A DNA stretch of 64,000 nucleotides from Romanomermis culicivorax (Eukaryota; Nematoda; Enoplea; Mermithida; Mermithidae): NCBI GenBank assembly GCA_963922205.1, contig CAWUHX010000404.1, positions 124,001-188,000 on the forward strand. The letters are read 5' to 3'. Position numbers and translations under genes: made by a program. The notes beneath the pieces were generated by a model that did no database searches, was not told where the DNA came from, and worked only from the letters and a program-made list of their open reading frames with translations. Positions 54,360-64,000 of the stretch are shown here, one piece after another (the first letter of the stretch is position 1; each line of letters starts with the position of its first letter).

Positions 54360-54790
54360 GTTATGGCTGGACCCCTTGGCCACATACCCACAAAGTTTTA
54401 TCAAAATAAAAAAACCATCAAGTGTACCACAGTGAAACATGTGGAAGCCATTTTTGAATCAAATTATAAAATTTTTTGTTTAAAAAAGCAGTCATTCACC
54501 CAAAATTCTAATAATCCGACTAAAACTTCTATACATTGCAGGCTGACATCTTGGCTATATACCCATAAGGTTTGGTCATAATATCTTTATCCTTTACATG
54601 GGAAATTACACGAAGTAAAATGCACGCTTGATGTTGTTGAAAAAAGTTCAGGTGTAAATTGGTGTTCCATTTAGTTGGACTATTATTAATTCTATTCCAA
54701 ATTGACTACATTGCAGCCACAGTATGTGGCTACATACCCACCAAGTTGCATCATTTTGAAAATTAGAAAAGTCACGTTCTCTTGGTTAAC
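54360..54790. repeat. Three tandem units of about 175 bp
   Basis: GGCCACATACCCACAAAG (54379), GGCTATATACCCATAAGG (54553) and GGCTACATACCCACCAAG (54728) recur at 174-175-bp spacing. Units 2 and 3 share ACATTGCAG before the block. The units are diverged between these anchors. Confidence 0.5.
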
Positions 54791-54954
54791 TATAAGATGA
54801 GAGATTGTTCAAATTTTTGACAAAAACTGACAAACTCTGGATCATTTTCAGATTATAAGAGCTCAACATAAAATCCACTTGAATCTGATAGAAAAATTTG
54901 CTCTAAACCAGATGACATTTTTAAAGAGTCAGATCTACATACTAATTATTTAAA

Positions 54955-55860
54955 CAATTATTCAAAACAATCTGTTTTCAGTAGTTCACTTTCATATTCT
55001 AAATGAGGATCAAACATCACTGGATCCTCATAGGGTTTTTCTTCATCTTCAACACCGCATTCTCTTTTCAGGTTGCTACTATAAAATGTAGTAGGTTTTT
55101 CCTGACGATGGCTTGCTTCCCTGGTCCAGAATCCAGTAATTTGTTGTGGTGTGAGGAAGTGAGATCTGACAAAAGATAGGTTCCACCTCATTTCTTCAGT
55201 GACAACTTCAACATTGAATTTTTGATGATATACAATTCTACTGTTGTGTTTTTTCAGCAAATATTGATGTTGTTTTTCTGTCAAGGAATGGCATATCTGA
55301 TGCTTCTTTAAAGCCCAACCTTTTTCCATAACATCAAATGAGTCAGCTTCATAAAACAATCAAAGAGCTTCTTGAACTTCAGGCAAGCCAGGGGTCAAGA
55401 AAACACTTTCTAGTATTCTACTATAGCTTTGTATTGCCATATCACGTAAACTTGTTTGCTATGGCATTAGCTTGTGGTTACCCAAAACAGGTTTCGATGA
55501 AGTACAAAAGCCTTCATACAGACTTCTTCAGGACAGTTAAAGGCACTGCTTATCATTTTATATGGCTCATTAGTGGCGGCTGGAAGATCCTTAGATTCTT
55601 TTTCAAAGTTGGTGATTGTGATTTTTGGATGAATAGCAATCCAAAACTTTGATGTTTGAAGGGGTGAAACCTATGGCTGGTCTTAATGAACCACATGATG
55701 GATTTAAAGCTTTGGTAACCATTCAAAATTCAATATTTTCGTCTTAAATGTGCTTCCAGTATCAACCTTGTAAGTTTTAGTTGCCTTGATTTCAGTAGAT
55801 GTGAACTGGAAATTGAAATAGCTCCTGATACCAACTGTTGGGCACCCTGTTGATGCCAAT
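54955..55860 (-). pseudogene. Relic of a transposon-like C2H2 protein (C-terminal part)
   Basis: On the minus strand, from high to low coordinates, the pieces are VGIRSYFNFQFTSTEIKATK (about 55830), then FNCPEEVCMKAF like a C2H2 start (about 55540-55503), then after a frame change the 133-residue frame 55359-54958. That frame contains GWALKKHQ, SLTEKQHQYLLKKH, a VVTEEM-like block and HFLTPQQITGFW. This order matches the C-terminal half of the family whose middle part is found at 52550-52915. Loss of frame after the finger and the missing N terminus indicate a pseudogene. It may once have been one insertion with 52550-52915, now rearranged. Confidence 0.5.
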
Positions 55861-55864
55861 TTCG

Positions 55865-56547
55865 TGTGGGGAAATCGACATGCAAATCGACGAAAAGGGA
55901 CGACCAGCGGCGCAGACATTTGCATAGAATGGAGCGCCAAAGAAAGACGAAAAGTGAAAGTGAAATCATTCTTCACTTAATATCGTTTTTATTATATTTT
56001 TGGTGTTATTTGCTGGCGTCCCTAAATATAATTTTCCCAGCAACGTCTTTTGTTTATGAGTATTCTACTGTGGTGTACCCACATTCGTTTTACATATTTC
56101 GTCGGATTTATTGCTTAGTATATTCGTTTGTTTGTTTAGATAATTCGCATCGACGAAGGCGGAGGGCCAGAGGCCCAGGCGCTAGCTTACATCAAGTAAG
56201 TTTTGGGAAACCCCTTTCGGGTTATACCCAAGTAAGTTTATCCCTGAGGGGATTCCTTGTCTCATCTAGGAGACTGCGGAGGTCTTTGGTAAGGCCCCCG
56301 TATTTAGCACAAAGTTTATCTTTGTTGTTGTAGGTCTGGGGACAAACGGACTGTTGCACAGATCACCGAGGCTTAGCCAAGGTATCAGTTCTAACAGGTC
56401 AGTTCAGACCCAATCTTTTCTTACGCCTCTTAAGGAAAGACCTGCACAACAAGTGGTGGCTTTTAACTCCTTACCACGGAACTTCGTAGTCAGACTAGGA
56501 GAAAAGAAAATCCTCCAGGTTTCTACAGAAAGTTAGCAGGATTTAAA
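55865..56547 (+). other. 5' leader / presumed 5' LTR of the retrotransposon
   Basis: A non-coding region with small hairpins (for example ATCCCTGAGGGGAT at about 56240). I did not find a convincing primer-binding site. Confidence 0.4.
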
Positions 56548-58476
56548 ATGCCTAACGAAAGGATACCGAGAGGTAATACTTTACGTAGATCACCACCCAG
56601 AGTGGCGAGTGCTGGGAATCTAGTCAATTTGGGAGACGGAGATCAGCAACGGCAGGCTGCTCCGGACCCAGTGATCCCAGATCAAACTCCCGCGAGGGTT
56701 CAACCATTGCAACAAAATGCAATGCATTTTACGCCTCAAGATGCAGGCGTACCAATTGACCGACCGCCAGCGATTGCCATCGATCCGCAGGAGGCAGGCC
56801 CGGCAAATCCAAACCCAGACGCCGATGGACCGCCGCAGCAAAATTTCAAAAGGTCACCGCCGCCAAAGGTCGAATTAGCAGGACCAAAAAGGGACGTCGT
56901 TACGCCCGAAATTCGACCAAACTTTGAAGAAAGGGACCCCGAAATCGATCAAAGATTAGAGAGGATTCCCCAGGAACAAGAGCGATTCCAACCGCAGGAA
57001 AGAGCTCCCGAGATGTCCAATCAAGAGTTGGCGACGCAGCTACGCGAGTTGAAAGGGACCGTCGAAGCCTTGTTCGACATAATCGCAAATGCCGCCACAG
57101 AGGACAATAAAAGGGAAGCCGACAGGCGCCGACAGGAGCCGGATAGACAGGTTAGACCATGTAATAGGGGTGCAGAAAGAGACAACCGTCTCGCTGCTGA
57201 AATGAATGCAGGCGCAGGGCCTAGTAATAGGCCTGATGTTGATGAAGGGCAAAGGCTTAACTTTGAGCCCAAAAGTTGGAGAGGTCCAGCTAGAGATCTT
57301 CGATTCGAAGGAGCTGAGCAATCGGCAGACTTCAGGAATCAAAGTCAGATAGCTTCGCAGCATCCAACTTTAACTAGAGTGGTCTATGATGGTAGAGGAA
57401 ATATAGTTGATCCAAATACCCTTAGACCAGATCAATTGGCATGTTTCCCATATAGGGATTACAGGTTTGACAAAGACAATATGCCATCATATCAAGGAGG
57501 TGTACCACCTCAACGAGATCCAAATAGGGTTATGCTGCAATCCCTGAACTCTGATCTTGACCCAGTATTAACAGCAGCTTATGATCAGAGGGAAGTGCCA
57601 TCAAATAATTTGGCACAGGAGATTGTAGTCAGGAATATCGTTAAAGGTGTGCTACCCAAACTTTTAGATGAGGGTATGGTAAATCAGCAGGTGCTTAGCT
57701 TTTTAACAGCACTTGAAGGGGAATTCCGTAGGGATACACCCGAATCAGCTAAGTATGAAGCACTGCTGAGGCTTTCTAAAGGTAGACCGAAGGCTGTTGC
57801 AGGAGACAACATGACCTATAGGGAGGCCAGGAGAGCCATTATTAATGTCTTTGCACCTGAGTGTAACCTGGAAATGTTAACCAGGGAGTTGTTTGAGATC
57901 CAACAAAGACCCAATGAACAGGCCGTAGAGTTTTTAAAAAGGGTCAGTATATTAGTGGAACTAGTTAAAGGTGATTTAGACTATCAGTCTAAACAGAGAC
58001 TGATTATTGATACCTTTATTTACAAGAGTGATCCTACATTTCAGTCTGAACTGAAAAATTCAAAGCATACCTTTAGAACCTGGTATGATCTTGCAGTAGA
58101 GGTTCATGATATTGAACGTAGGTACAAAAATGCCTTTCAGAGATATGGACCCAAGGGTACACAACAGGATCCTATAGTAATTAATGAAGTAGGTATGCCT
58201 AGTGGGCATGATCCTGAAATTGCCGTAGTTGCTAGGAACCAGTCAGAAGGATATCAACAAGGCCAGAGGCAAAGGTTTCGGCAACCATATCAAACTATAG
58301 GTAATCAGGTACAGGCCCAAACCCAAAGGTCAAGGAGTGATTCTCCTGAGATAGAGGAGATTCCAGTTCGGGAAGCCCCTAGGGCTCAGACCGAAAAAGG
58401 TAAGAAAGAATCTCTTCTATTGAAAATCTCAAAAGAGATGGTACAACTGGTCGAAAGGTTCGACCAGCTCCAGTAA
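56548..58476 (+). CDS. gag: Gag-like protein of the Ty3/gypsy element
   Basis: This 642-residue frame ends in TAA at 58474-58476. Residues 1-240 are Pro/Gln/Arg-rich and probably disordered, with charged repeats. A retrotransposon-gag-like helical region lies at about residues 418-530 ([15 protein letters not shown] ... [14 protein letters not shown]). The last 60 residues are polar. No zinc knuckle lies inside this frame; the likely one is encoded just after the stop in the pol frame. Gag proteins assemble the particle that packages element RNA. The frame is intact from the ATG in the context TTTAAAATGCC. Confidence 0.85.
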   Translation: MPNERIPRGNTLRRSPPRVASAGNLVNLGDGDQQRQAAPDPVIPDQTPARVQPLQQNAMHFTPQDAGVPIDRPPAIAIDPQEAGPANPNPDADGPPQQNFKRSPPPKVELAGPKRDVVTPEIRPNFEERDPEIDQRLERIPQEQERFQPQERAPEMSNQELATQLRELKGTVEALFDIIANAATEDNKREADRRRQEPDRQVRPCNRGAERDNRLAAEMNAGAGPSNRPDVDEGQRLNFEPKSWRGPARDLRFEGAEQSADFRNQSQIASQHPTLTRVVYDGRGNIVDPNTLRPDQLACFPYRDYRFDKDNMPSYQGGVPPQRDPNRVMLQSLNSDLDPVLTAAYDQREVPSNNLAQEIVVRNIVKGVLPKLLDEGMVNQQVLSFLTALEGEFRRDTPESAKYEALLRLSKGRPKAVAGDNMTYREARRAIINVFAPECNLEMLTRELFEIQQRPNEQAVEFLKRVSILVELVKGDLDYQSKQRLIIDTFIYKSDPTFQSELKNSKHTFRTWYDLAVEVHDIERRYKNAFQRYGPKGTQQDPIVINEVGMPSGHDPEIAVVARNQSEGYQQGQRQRFRQPYQTIGNQVQAQTQRSRSDSPEIEEIPVREAPRAQTEKGKKESLLLKISKEMVQLVERFDQLQ

Positions 58477-58494
58477 AAGGTTGATAACAGGCAA

Positions 58495-61400
58495 ATGGAA
58501 AATCGGTCTGATGTGGCCATACCTAGTACCAGTCAGGGAGGTCAAGTTTCCCGAGATCCGACAAAGCCATGGTGTGAGTTCCACAAGAACATAACACATA
58601 ATACTGCAGACTGCAGGACATTGAGAGTATTGTCCGAGCGCAGGAGCAGAGGTAGAGCCAGCTTCCCTACCTTTAACAGGGGAGGCTTCAACACTTTTGC
58701 TCGAGGTAACTATAGAGGTAGAGGAGGTTACCCAAATGCCAACTTTAATAGCAGAGGCAGAGGTGCTTATAATGTAGGCTATTCAGGTTATCAGGATAGC
58801 CATGAGAGTTACCAACAGAATTCAGATTATAATGAATTTCTGGAGTTTAAAAAACAGAAGGAGCTGCAGAAGCAGTTCCAACAGATGCAGCAGTACCAAC
58901 AGCAAGCTGCATTACAGCATCCTCAGCCTCCTCAGGCTATTATGGGACCAACTCAGACTCTTCAACAGGGTCAATTCACAAATCAGCCACCTCAGAAGGA
59001 TTATTCGAGTGTTATGGTTGCAAGGCAGTCTCAAATGAGTCCTTTAGGTGAAGTAAACCAGAGAGTGAGTTGCCCAAATGTTGTATTAGGTAGTATTGTG
59101 CAAATGAATGCAATTGCACCACAACCTATAGTACCATCAGTACAAGTAATAAGGAGAGGCACACCAGCTAGTCCTCAGGAACAACATTTGCTGGATACGT
59201 ACCCCAGAACAGCCCCATTCCACATTGAGGTTGTTATAGGAGGTCGTAAGACAATGGCTTTAATTGACACAGGAGCTCAGTGCACTGTCATGTCGGCTAA
59301 GTTTCTGAAGGAAACTTTGGGCCCAGATTACACTGAATATCCCAGGATATTAAATGTCACTGTAGCCAACGGTAAGACAGTCCAAGCCCATGGGTATATC
59401 CAATTTAGGATGGATACGTTGTGTGGACAGTTCCCCGTAAAAGCAATTGTAATTCCTGAAGCAGGTGAAAACGTTATTGTAGGAACAGACTTTTTGGCTC
59501 ATCCTCAGGTAGGAGCCATAATAGATTTCAGGAATAGGACGATGACGCTCAACAACCGTCAACAACGGATATACGTGACGCCGGACCAGCCACAATCAAA
59601 TTGTGGAGAGGTCATGACCACGAGCGCCGCGGAATCCACAATGAGCGCCGCCGACCAATACCAGCCAAAGATTTGCCTGCTAAAGGTTTCGGTGCCAGTG
59701 GTGAGTGTGAATCCCATCTACTTACCTAGTGGTACTGATATACTTCTGAGAGCAAAGCTTTGGGATAAGGTAGGCGAAAATCGCCTTAATGGAATCATAA
59801 TAGAGTCTGAAGACAATGAAGAAAGGTTCCACATTGATAGTACCATAGTAGATGGTACAAAAGATGATTTTGTTGTTATGGTATCCAACAACACAGGATC
59901 AGGATGCCATTTGAAAAGAAATCAAATAATTGGCCATACTAATTCAGTGTTGTGTGATACTGATAACCAAGATCAACTTAAGGGGAAGATAGTTGAGGAT
60001 TTGGAGAAGCTGCAAACTTGTGCAGTCCAGGCTAGACCTGATTCGACTCAAGTGGATGAGAAAGAGTTCAAGGAAGCCTTGTACAATATGCTAGCTAAAT
60101 CCAACATACCATCTGAACAATTGGAACAAGCTTTACGGTGTCTCGCAAAATATAGAGACGTGTTCAGCTTGCCCAGTGATCCTCCAACTACTACACCCTA
60201 TTTGACCTGTAAAATAAATACAGGGGATGCAGCACCTGTGGCAAAAAGGTACCACAGGACTGCCATAAATTTACGGCCACATGTTCGTGAGCATGTGCAA
60301 GATATGCTCAAGAAGGGTGTAATTGAGCCATCAAAGTCGCCTTGGGCAGCTCCGTTATTCCTGGTGAGTAAAAAGGATGGTACCAAGCGACCAGTAGTGG
60401 ACTTTAGGGGTATAAATGATGTTACCAAGGATGATAAGTATCCCATTCCTAGAATGGATGACTATCTAGACTGTTTAGGTAAAGCCAAATTTTATACTAC
60501 CCTAGATCTCAAATCAGGATATTGGCAAGTGCCAATGGATGAAGAAAGCAAGGAGAAAACTGCTTTCATATGCCAAGAAGGGCTTTATCAATTTAAAGTC
60601 ATGCCCTTTGGCCTAAAAAATGCGCCAGCCGAATTCCAGCGTATGATGGAAAGAGTTTTGCATCCATATGTTTGGAAAATCTGTCTAGTCTATATAGACG
60701 ATATAATTGTGTTCTCAAATACGTTTGAGGAACACTTAGTTAATTTAGAGCTAGTCCTGCAAGCTCTAAGAAAGGCTCATTTGACCTTGAAGCCGGAGAA
60801 GTGTGAATTCCTGCCTGAGAGAGTTCATTTTTTAGGACATATCTTAAATTCGGATGGAGTTTCCCCAGATCCGAAAAAGGTCAAAGCTATAAATGATTTC
60901 CCATTCCCAGAGTCTAAACGTAAACTGCAACGGTTTCTAGGTATGTTGCAGTGGTGTAAAAAGTTCATACCGGGTTTGGCTAAACACGCCGAACCGTTGT
61001 ACAAACTAACTGGGAAGAACTGTGTTTGGGAAGTCACGGAGGTTCACCATCAGGCTTTTAGGAGCCTGAAAGAAGCACTATTGTCAGTGCCATTCCTTAG
61101 GTATCCGGTTTTGGACGGGTCTGCGGACTTTGTCCTTCAGACAGATGCCAGCGGAACGGCACTAGGAGCAGTCCTTTACCAGGAGACCAAGTCAGACCGC
61201 TGGGTAATTGCTTATAATAGCAGAATTTTAAAGGCGGATGAGAAAAAGTGGTCAGCCACGGAAAGGGAGTGCTTGGCAATTGTGTATGGCTTGAAGTTAT
61301 ACAAGCACTACTTAGTAGGTCATAAAGTGATCATAAGAACTGATCACAAACCTTTATTATCTATGAAGGTTAACGCCATGACCAATGGTAAGTTGAAGAG

Positions 61401-63384
61401 ATGGTACTCATTCATCTCTCAATTCAACCATAAATTAGAGTATGTGCCTGGAAAACAAAATGCCATGGCAGACTTTTTGTCCAGGATGGATGAACCAGAC
61501 GATCAAGCGGAAAAGATACCGCCAAAATGGGAACACATGTTCTCAAAGGATAAACGAGAGTCCGAAAATCTGAAAGATCTTGAGGCACAGCTAATTGAGA
61601 AAAAACATCTCAATTTGGTGAAGAGATTCAGAATTCTGACAGATCGGAATCCTGAAGACGGTACTCCGTTACATCCGGAGCCAAAAGGTAAGAAGAATCA
61701 GAGGACTGATATGAGTCCGAGATTCACCAAGATTTATCCAGAAGATTCTGAGGGTGATCCAGAATCAAACTCGCCTGCAGACTTGATAAATGCCGTAACT
61801 ACAAGGAGCATGGCGAAAGAAGCGGACAAGAATAATCAGGCTCAGATCCAGCCTGACGGCAATCAGGTCAAAGATAAGGTAAGTAGGGGAAACCAGGACA
61901 AAGGTAAGGAAAAAAGAGTAACCTGGTTATACCCAGAAAAGGAACAAGAGTTTACTTTGGCAGACCCAAAGGAGAATGAATTACCAAAAGGGCTAATTAG
62001 AGATGATCTCATGGCCCTCTTGCAGAGAAAAGATCAGGTATTACAACCATACTTTGATAGATTGGGTCCAAATGGGACAACCAAGTATCATAGTGGATTT
62101 TATATCCAAAATGAAGTGTTATACCGCGAAGCCGGACAGGGGTCGGACGATCAAGTGGTCGTCCCATCCTGCCTTAGGGACAATACTTTGCACCAGTACC
62201 ACGGTGCCGTAATGATGACTCATCAGGGGTTCAAAAGGACCCTTGCTATGATCAAAAAACGGTTCTGGTGGCCTGGAATTGAAAAGGATGTCAGGCACTG
62301 GATCAAGTTTTGTCCAGTTTGTCAAATGGCTAATCAGGGAAACACAGAAATTCCACCACTGATACCAATTATTCCACAAGGTCCTTTTGACATTGTATCA
62401 GTGGATATCGTGGGTATTTCTCCACTCAGTGAGAAGAGACCGTATGTCATAGTCTTTCAAGACTATTTTACAAAGTGGGTTGAAGCTGAACTGATCCCGG
62501 ATCAGTCAGCTAGCACCGTTGTAGATACCTTTCTACAAGCTATTGTATTTAGGCACGGGACTCCACGGAGACTACTCAGCGATAGAGGAGGTTGTTTTAC
62601 CTCAGATCTAATGAAGGAGATCTGCAAGTTATTGGAGTGTCAAAAAATTTTTACAACAGCCTACCATCCACAAGGAAATGGTATGGTAGAAAGGTTTAAT
62701 CAGACACTCATCAAACAGCTCAGAAAGGTGGCCATCGAGGAAAAGGATAACTGGCCAAGATACTTGAGAGCTGTAGTATTTGCTTACAATGCAACACCAC
62801 ATGCAGCCACGGGGCAATCCCCATTTTCGTTGCTTAGAGGTCATGAGGCAACCTTCGGGTTAAACTTATCGAAAGCATACGATATTGTAATGCCGGACAG
62901 CAATGCTGAGGCATACAAATTTGTGTTGACCAATCATTTAGTCAACCTTTACGAGGATATTGCCAAAAATATCCAGAGTGCTGCCGAAAAATCGAAGAAA
63001 TACTTCGATAAAAAGTCCAAACAAAATGGATTTAAAGAAAAAGATTGGGTTCTGCTCAAAGTAGATAAGCAGAAAAAACTAGGACTACCATGGTCCGGTC
63101 CGTTCATAGTTACGGACATTTCGCGAGAAGCAGAAAATGTTGTCACCATTGTACATTGGGACAACCCGCTAAATCGCCAAACAGTTTCAATCAGCAGGTT
63201 GAAACATTTTCGTTACGAGACCACTAGGGTCTTGCCGCGAATAGCGCGAGCCAATCAGGACGCGCCACGTGACGAAAACACGTCACTTTCCAATATGGCA
63301 CAAACAGTTACGACTGGAGCGCCGATTCAAATGAAATCATTTGAAAATTCGCTCAAGGCGAATCTATGCGCGATCTCGCGCTGA
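58495..63384 (+). CDS. pol: Pol polyprotein (PR-RT-RNase H-IN)
   Basis: This 1629-residue frame has the same phase as gag; the phase stays open from directly after the gag TAA. The N terminus has a CCHC-like cluster (CEFHKNITHNTADC, about residues 28-41), an RG-rich stretch and a Gln-rich stretch. The protease has LIDTGA with Asp258. The reverse transcriptase has YIDD at 733-736. RNase H has QTDASG with Asp884. The integrase has an HHCC zinc site (His1243, Cys1273, Cys1276), Asp1304, Asp1363 and Glu1399 (the last two separated by 35 residues) and a C-terminal GPF motif (WSGPFIV). All catalytic residues I can check are present. No chromodomain was seen. Expression needs either stop-codon readthrough or a new start 18 nt after gag. 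Confidence 0.93.
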   Translation: MENRSDVAIPSTSQGGQVSRDPTKPWCEFHKNITHNTADCRTLRVLSERRSRGRASFPTFNRGGFNTFARGNYRGRGGYPNANFNSRGRGAYNVGYSGYQDSHESYQQNSDYNEFLEFKKQKELQKQFQQMQQYQQQAALQHPQPPQAIMGPTQTLQQGQFTNQPPQKDYSSVMVARQSQMSPLGEVNQRVSCPNVVLGSIVQMNAIAPQPIVPSVQVIRRGTPASPQEQHLLDTYPRTAPFHIEVVIGGRKTMALIDTGAQCTVMSAKFLKETLGPDYTEYPRILNVTVANGKTVQAHGYIQFRMDTLCGQFPVKAIVIPEAGENVIVGTDFLAHPQVGAIIDFRNRTMTLNNRQQRIYVTPDQPQSNCGEVMTTSAAESTMSAADQYQPKICLLKVSVPVVSVNPIYLPSGTDILLRAKLWDKVGENRLNGIIIESEDNEERFHIDSTIVDGTKDDFVVMVSNNTGSGCHLKRNQIIGHTNSVLCDTDNQDQLKGKIVEDLEKLQTCAVQARPDSTQVDEKEFKEALYNMLAKSNIPSEQLEQALRCLAKYRDVFSLPSDPPTTTPYLTCKINTGDAAPVAKRYHRTAINLRPHVREHVQDMLKKGVIEPSKSPWAAPLFLVSKKDGTKRPVVDFRGINDVTKDDKYPIPRMDDYLDCLGKAKFYTTLDLKSGYWQVPMDEESKEKTAFICQEGLYQFKVMPFGLKNAPAEFQRMMERVLHPYVWKICLVYIDDIIVFSNTFEEHLVNLELVLQALRKAHLTLKPEKCEFLPERVHFLGHILNSDGVSPDPKKVKAINDFPFPESKRKLQRFLGMLQWCKKFIPGLAKHAEPLYKLTGKNCVWEVTEVHHQAFRSLKEALLSVPFLRYPVLDGSADFVLQTDASGTALGAVLYQETKSDRWVIAYNSRILKADEKKWSATERECLAIVYGLKLYKHYLVGHKVIIRTDHKPLLSMKVNAMTNGKLKRWYSFISQFNHKLEYVPGKQNAMADFLSRMDEPDDQAEKIPPKWEHMFSKDKRESENLKDLEAQLIEKKHLNLVKRFRILTDRNPEDGTPLHPEPKGKKNQRTDMSPRFTKIYPEDSEGDPESNSPADLINAVTTRSMAKEADKNNQAQIQPDGNQVKDKVSRGNQDKGKEKRVTWLYPEKEQEFTLADPKENELPKGLIRDDLMALLQRKDQVLQPYFDRLGPNGTTKYHSGFYIQNEVLYREAGQGSDDQVVVPSCLRDNTLHQYHGAVMMTHQGFKRTLAMIKKRFWWPGIEKDVRHWIKFCPVCQMANQGNTEIPPLIPIIPQGPFDIVSVDIVGISPLSEKRPYVIVFQDYFTKWVEAELIPDQSASTVVDTFLQAIVFRHGTPRRLLSDRGGCFTSDLMKEICKLLECQKIFTTAYHPQGNGMVERFNQTLIKQLRKVAIEEKDNWPRYLRAVVFAYNATPHAATGQSPFSLLRGHEATFGLNLSKAYDIVMPDSNAEAYKFVLTNHLVNLYEDIAKNIQSAAEKSKKYFDKKSKQNGFKEKDWVLLKVDKQKKLGLPWSGPFIVTDISREAENVVTIVHWDNPLNRQTVSISRLKHFRYETTRVLPRIARANQDAPRDENTSLSNMAQTVTTGAPIQMKSFENSLKANLCAISR

Positions 63385-64000
63385 TTTTTTTTATTTTGTG
63401 TACATATCTCGCGCGTGTAAGTACTAATTTTAATTAAAATTGTATTAATTTGTAATATTTATCGCGTTTATGTAGTATTCGTATTAATTTTGTAAATTTT
63501 TCATATTTATCTCAGACTTTGGGAAAAATTCTTCGGAATTTTAGACCAAAGTGACAACCCAAAAAATTTCTGACATTTTTTCTAAAAAATTAATTTTCAA
63601 ATTTTTCATTTTTTCAAAATCAAACTATAGCTGCCCCGCTTATCTGAATTCTAAACTTCCATCGGAAGGAAGAAGTAAAATATTCCCCGAACCGCGATAA
63701 AAAGGAAATTAGCAGAACTGCTAGATTAAACTTTTTCAGCGTTCAAAATTTTTAATAAATTTATCAATTTATTATTCGAAAACAAAAATTTCGAAAAGGA
63801 AAGAAATGGGAAAGGGCGCGCGGAACCGCCAACAAGCTCCGACGCGCGAGTGGTCGCACACAGAGCGCCACGTTGAATACGGCAGGGCCCAGCACCGCCA
63901 AGACAACCGTTTTTTCTTTATTGACGGTAAGTTTCGAACTTATTTTTATCAAAACTTCTTGGAAACCGCAGGTAATGCCCAGAAGTCACTGGAAGACCAG
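63385..64000 (+). other. 3' untranslated part of the retrotransposon
   Basis: No env frame. Two purine-rich tracts (GGAAGGAAGAAG at about 63664 and AAAAGGAAAGAAATGGGAAAG at about 63796, given in part) could be the polypurine tract that precedes the 3' LTR. A GC-rich block follows at 63808-63906. Confidence 0.4.

Larger units (their letters stand above)
55865..64000 (+). mobile_element. Ty3/gypsy-type LTR retrotransposon (3' end outside window)
   Basis: Gag (56548-58476) and pol (58495-63384) follow a 0.7-kb leader. Pol order is protease, reverse transcriptase, RNase H, integrase, which defines the Ty3/gypsy (Metaviridae) group. No env frame follows. The left edge is set at a TGTGGGG just beyond the last reading of the minus-strand relic. 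I could not match any part of 55865-56547 to 63385-64000, so the 3' LTR is probably beyond the window, and the LTR length, primer site and target duplication remain unknown. The coding part is visibly richer in GC than its surroundings. Confidence 0.88.

Noticed and set aside
55866-56333. 155-residue frame ahead of gag
   Set aside because: It lies in the retrotransposon leader or LTR, has no motif and ends well before gag.
56620-57363. Antisense frames over gag
   Set aside because: They are shadows of a well-conserved coding frame.
63385-64000. 3' LTR or env gene
   Set aside because: No match to the 5' leader was found by eye, and no long frame is present.

Overview
The window looks like nuclear DNA from an invertebrate animal. 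Protein-coding genes are split into many short exons (about 65-510 bp) separated by GT...AG introns. The smallest introns are 53-63 bp, and most 3' splice sites read TTTTCAG or TTTTAG. The non-coding sequence is AT-rich and dense in repeats. A 252-bp array of the hexamer TTAGGC, the nematode telomere unit, lies inside one intron. I therefore favour a nematode with a large, repeat-rich genome, but I cannot name a species. Exon boundaries were derived by hand from reading frame, splice consensus and remembered family motifs; the phases close exactly across all exons of each spliced gene.

Layout. 292-362 is a tRNA-Gly(GCC) gene. 765-9573 (+) is the C-terminal 929 residues of an ABCC/MRP transporter: NBD1, linker, second membrane domain and NBD2. 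10865-19640 (+) is a 14-exon PUS7/TruD tRNA pseudouridine synthase. 19641-31848 is repeat-rich, with two small secreted-protein genes: a cysteine-rich 85-residue peptide (21446-21703, -) and a three-exon single PAN/apple-domain protein (24572-26308, +). 31849-51096 (+) is the first 20 exons (1317 codons) of a large cadherin with a signal peptide and about 11 EC repeats; its membrane and cytoplasmic part is not in the window. 51097-55870 is a large inverted repeat plus broken pieces of a transposon-like C2H2 protein. From about 55865 to the window end is a Ty3/gypsy LTR retrotransposon with gag and pol ORFs in one frame, separated by one stop codon.

Mobile DNA. A mariner element with intact ends but a broken transposase sits in a cadherin intron. 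Several element families share an unusual design: their terminal inverted arms are built from many copies of a short motif. Five loci show this or a looser form of it (20028-20955, 22795-24020, 32823-33845, 41518-42155, 43725-45690). The most striking has 11 copies of a roughly 15-bp motif, then 42 in-phase TTAGGC-type hexamers, then 11-12 inverted copies of the same motif. Smaller MITE-like families are scattered through introns and intergenic DNA.

The cellular genes are not co-regulated as far as I can see. They are separate loci for membrane transport (ABCC), RNA modification (PUS7), extracellular recognition (PAN protein, Cys-rich peptide) and cell adhesion (cadherin), with mobile elements filling the introns and gaps.
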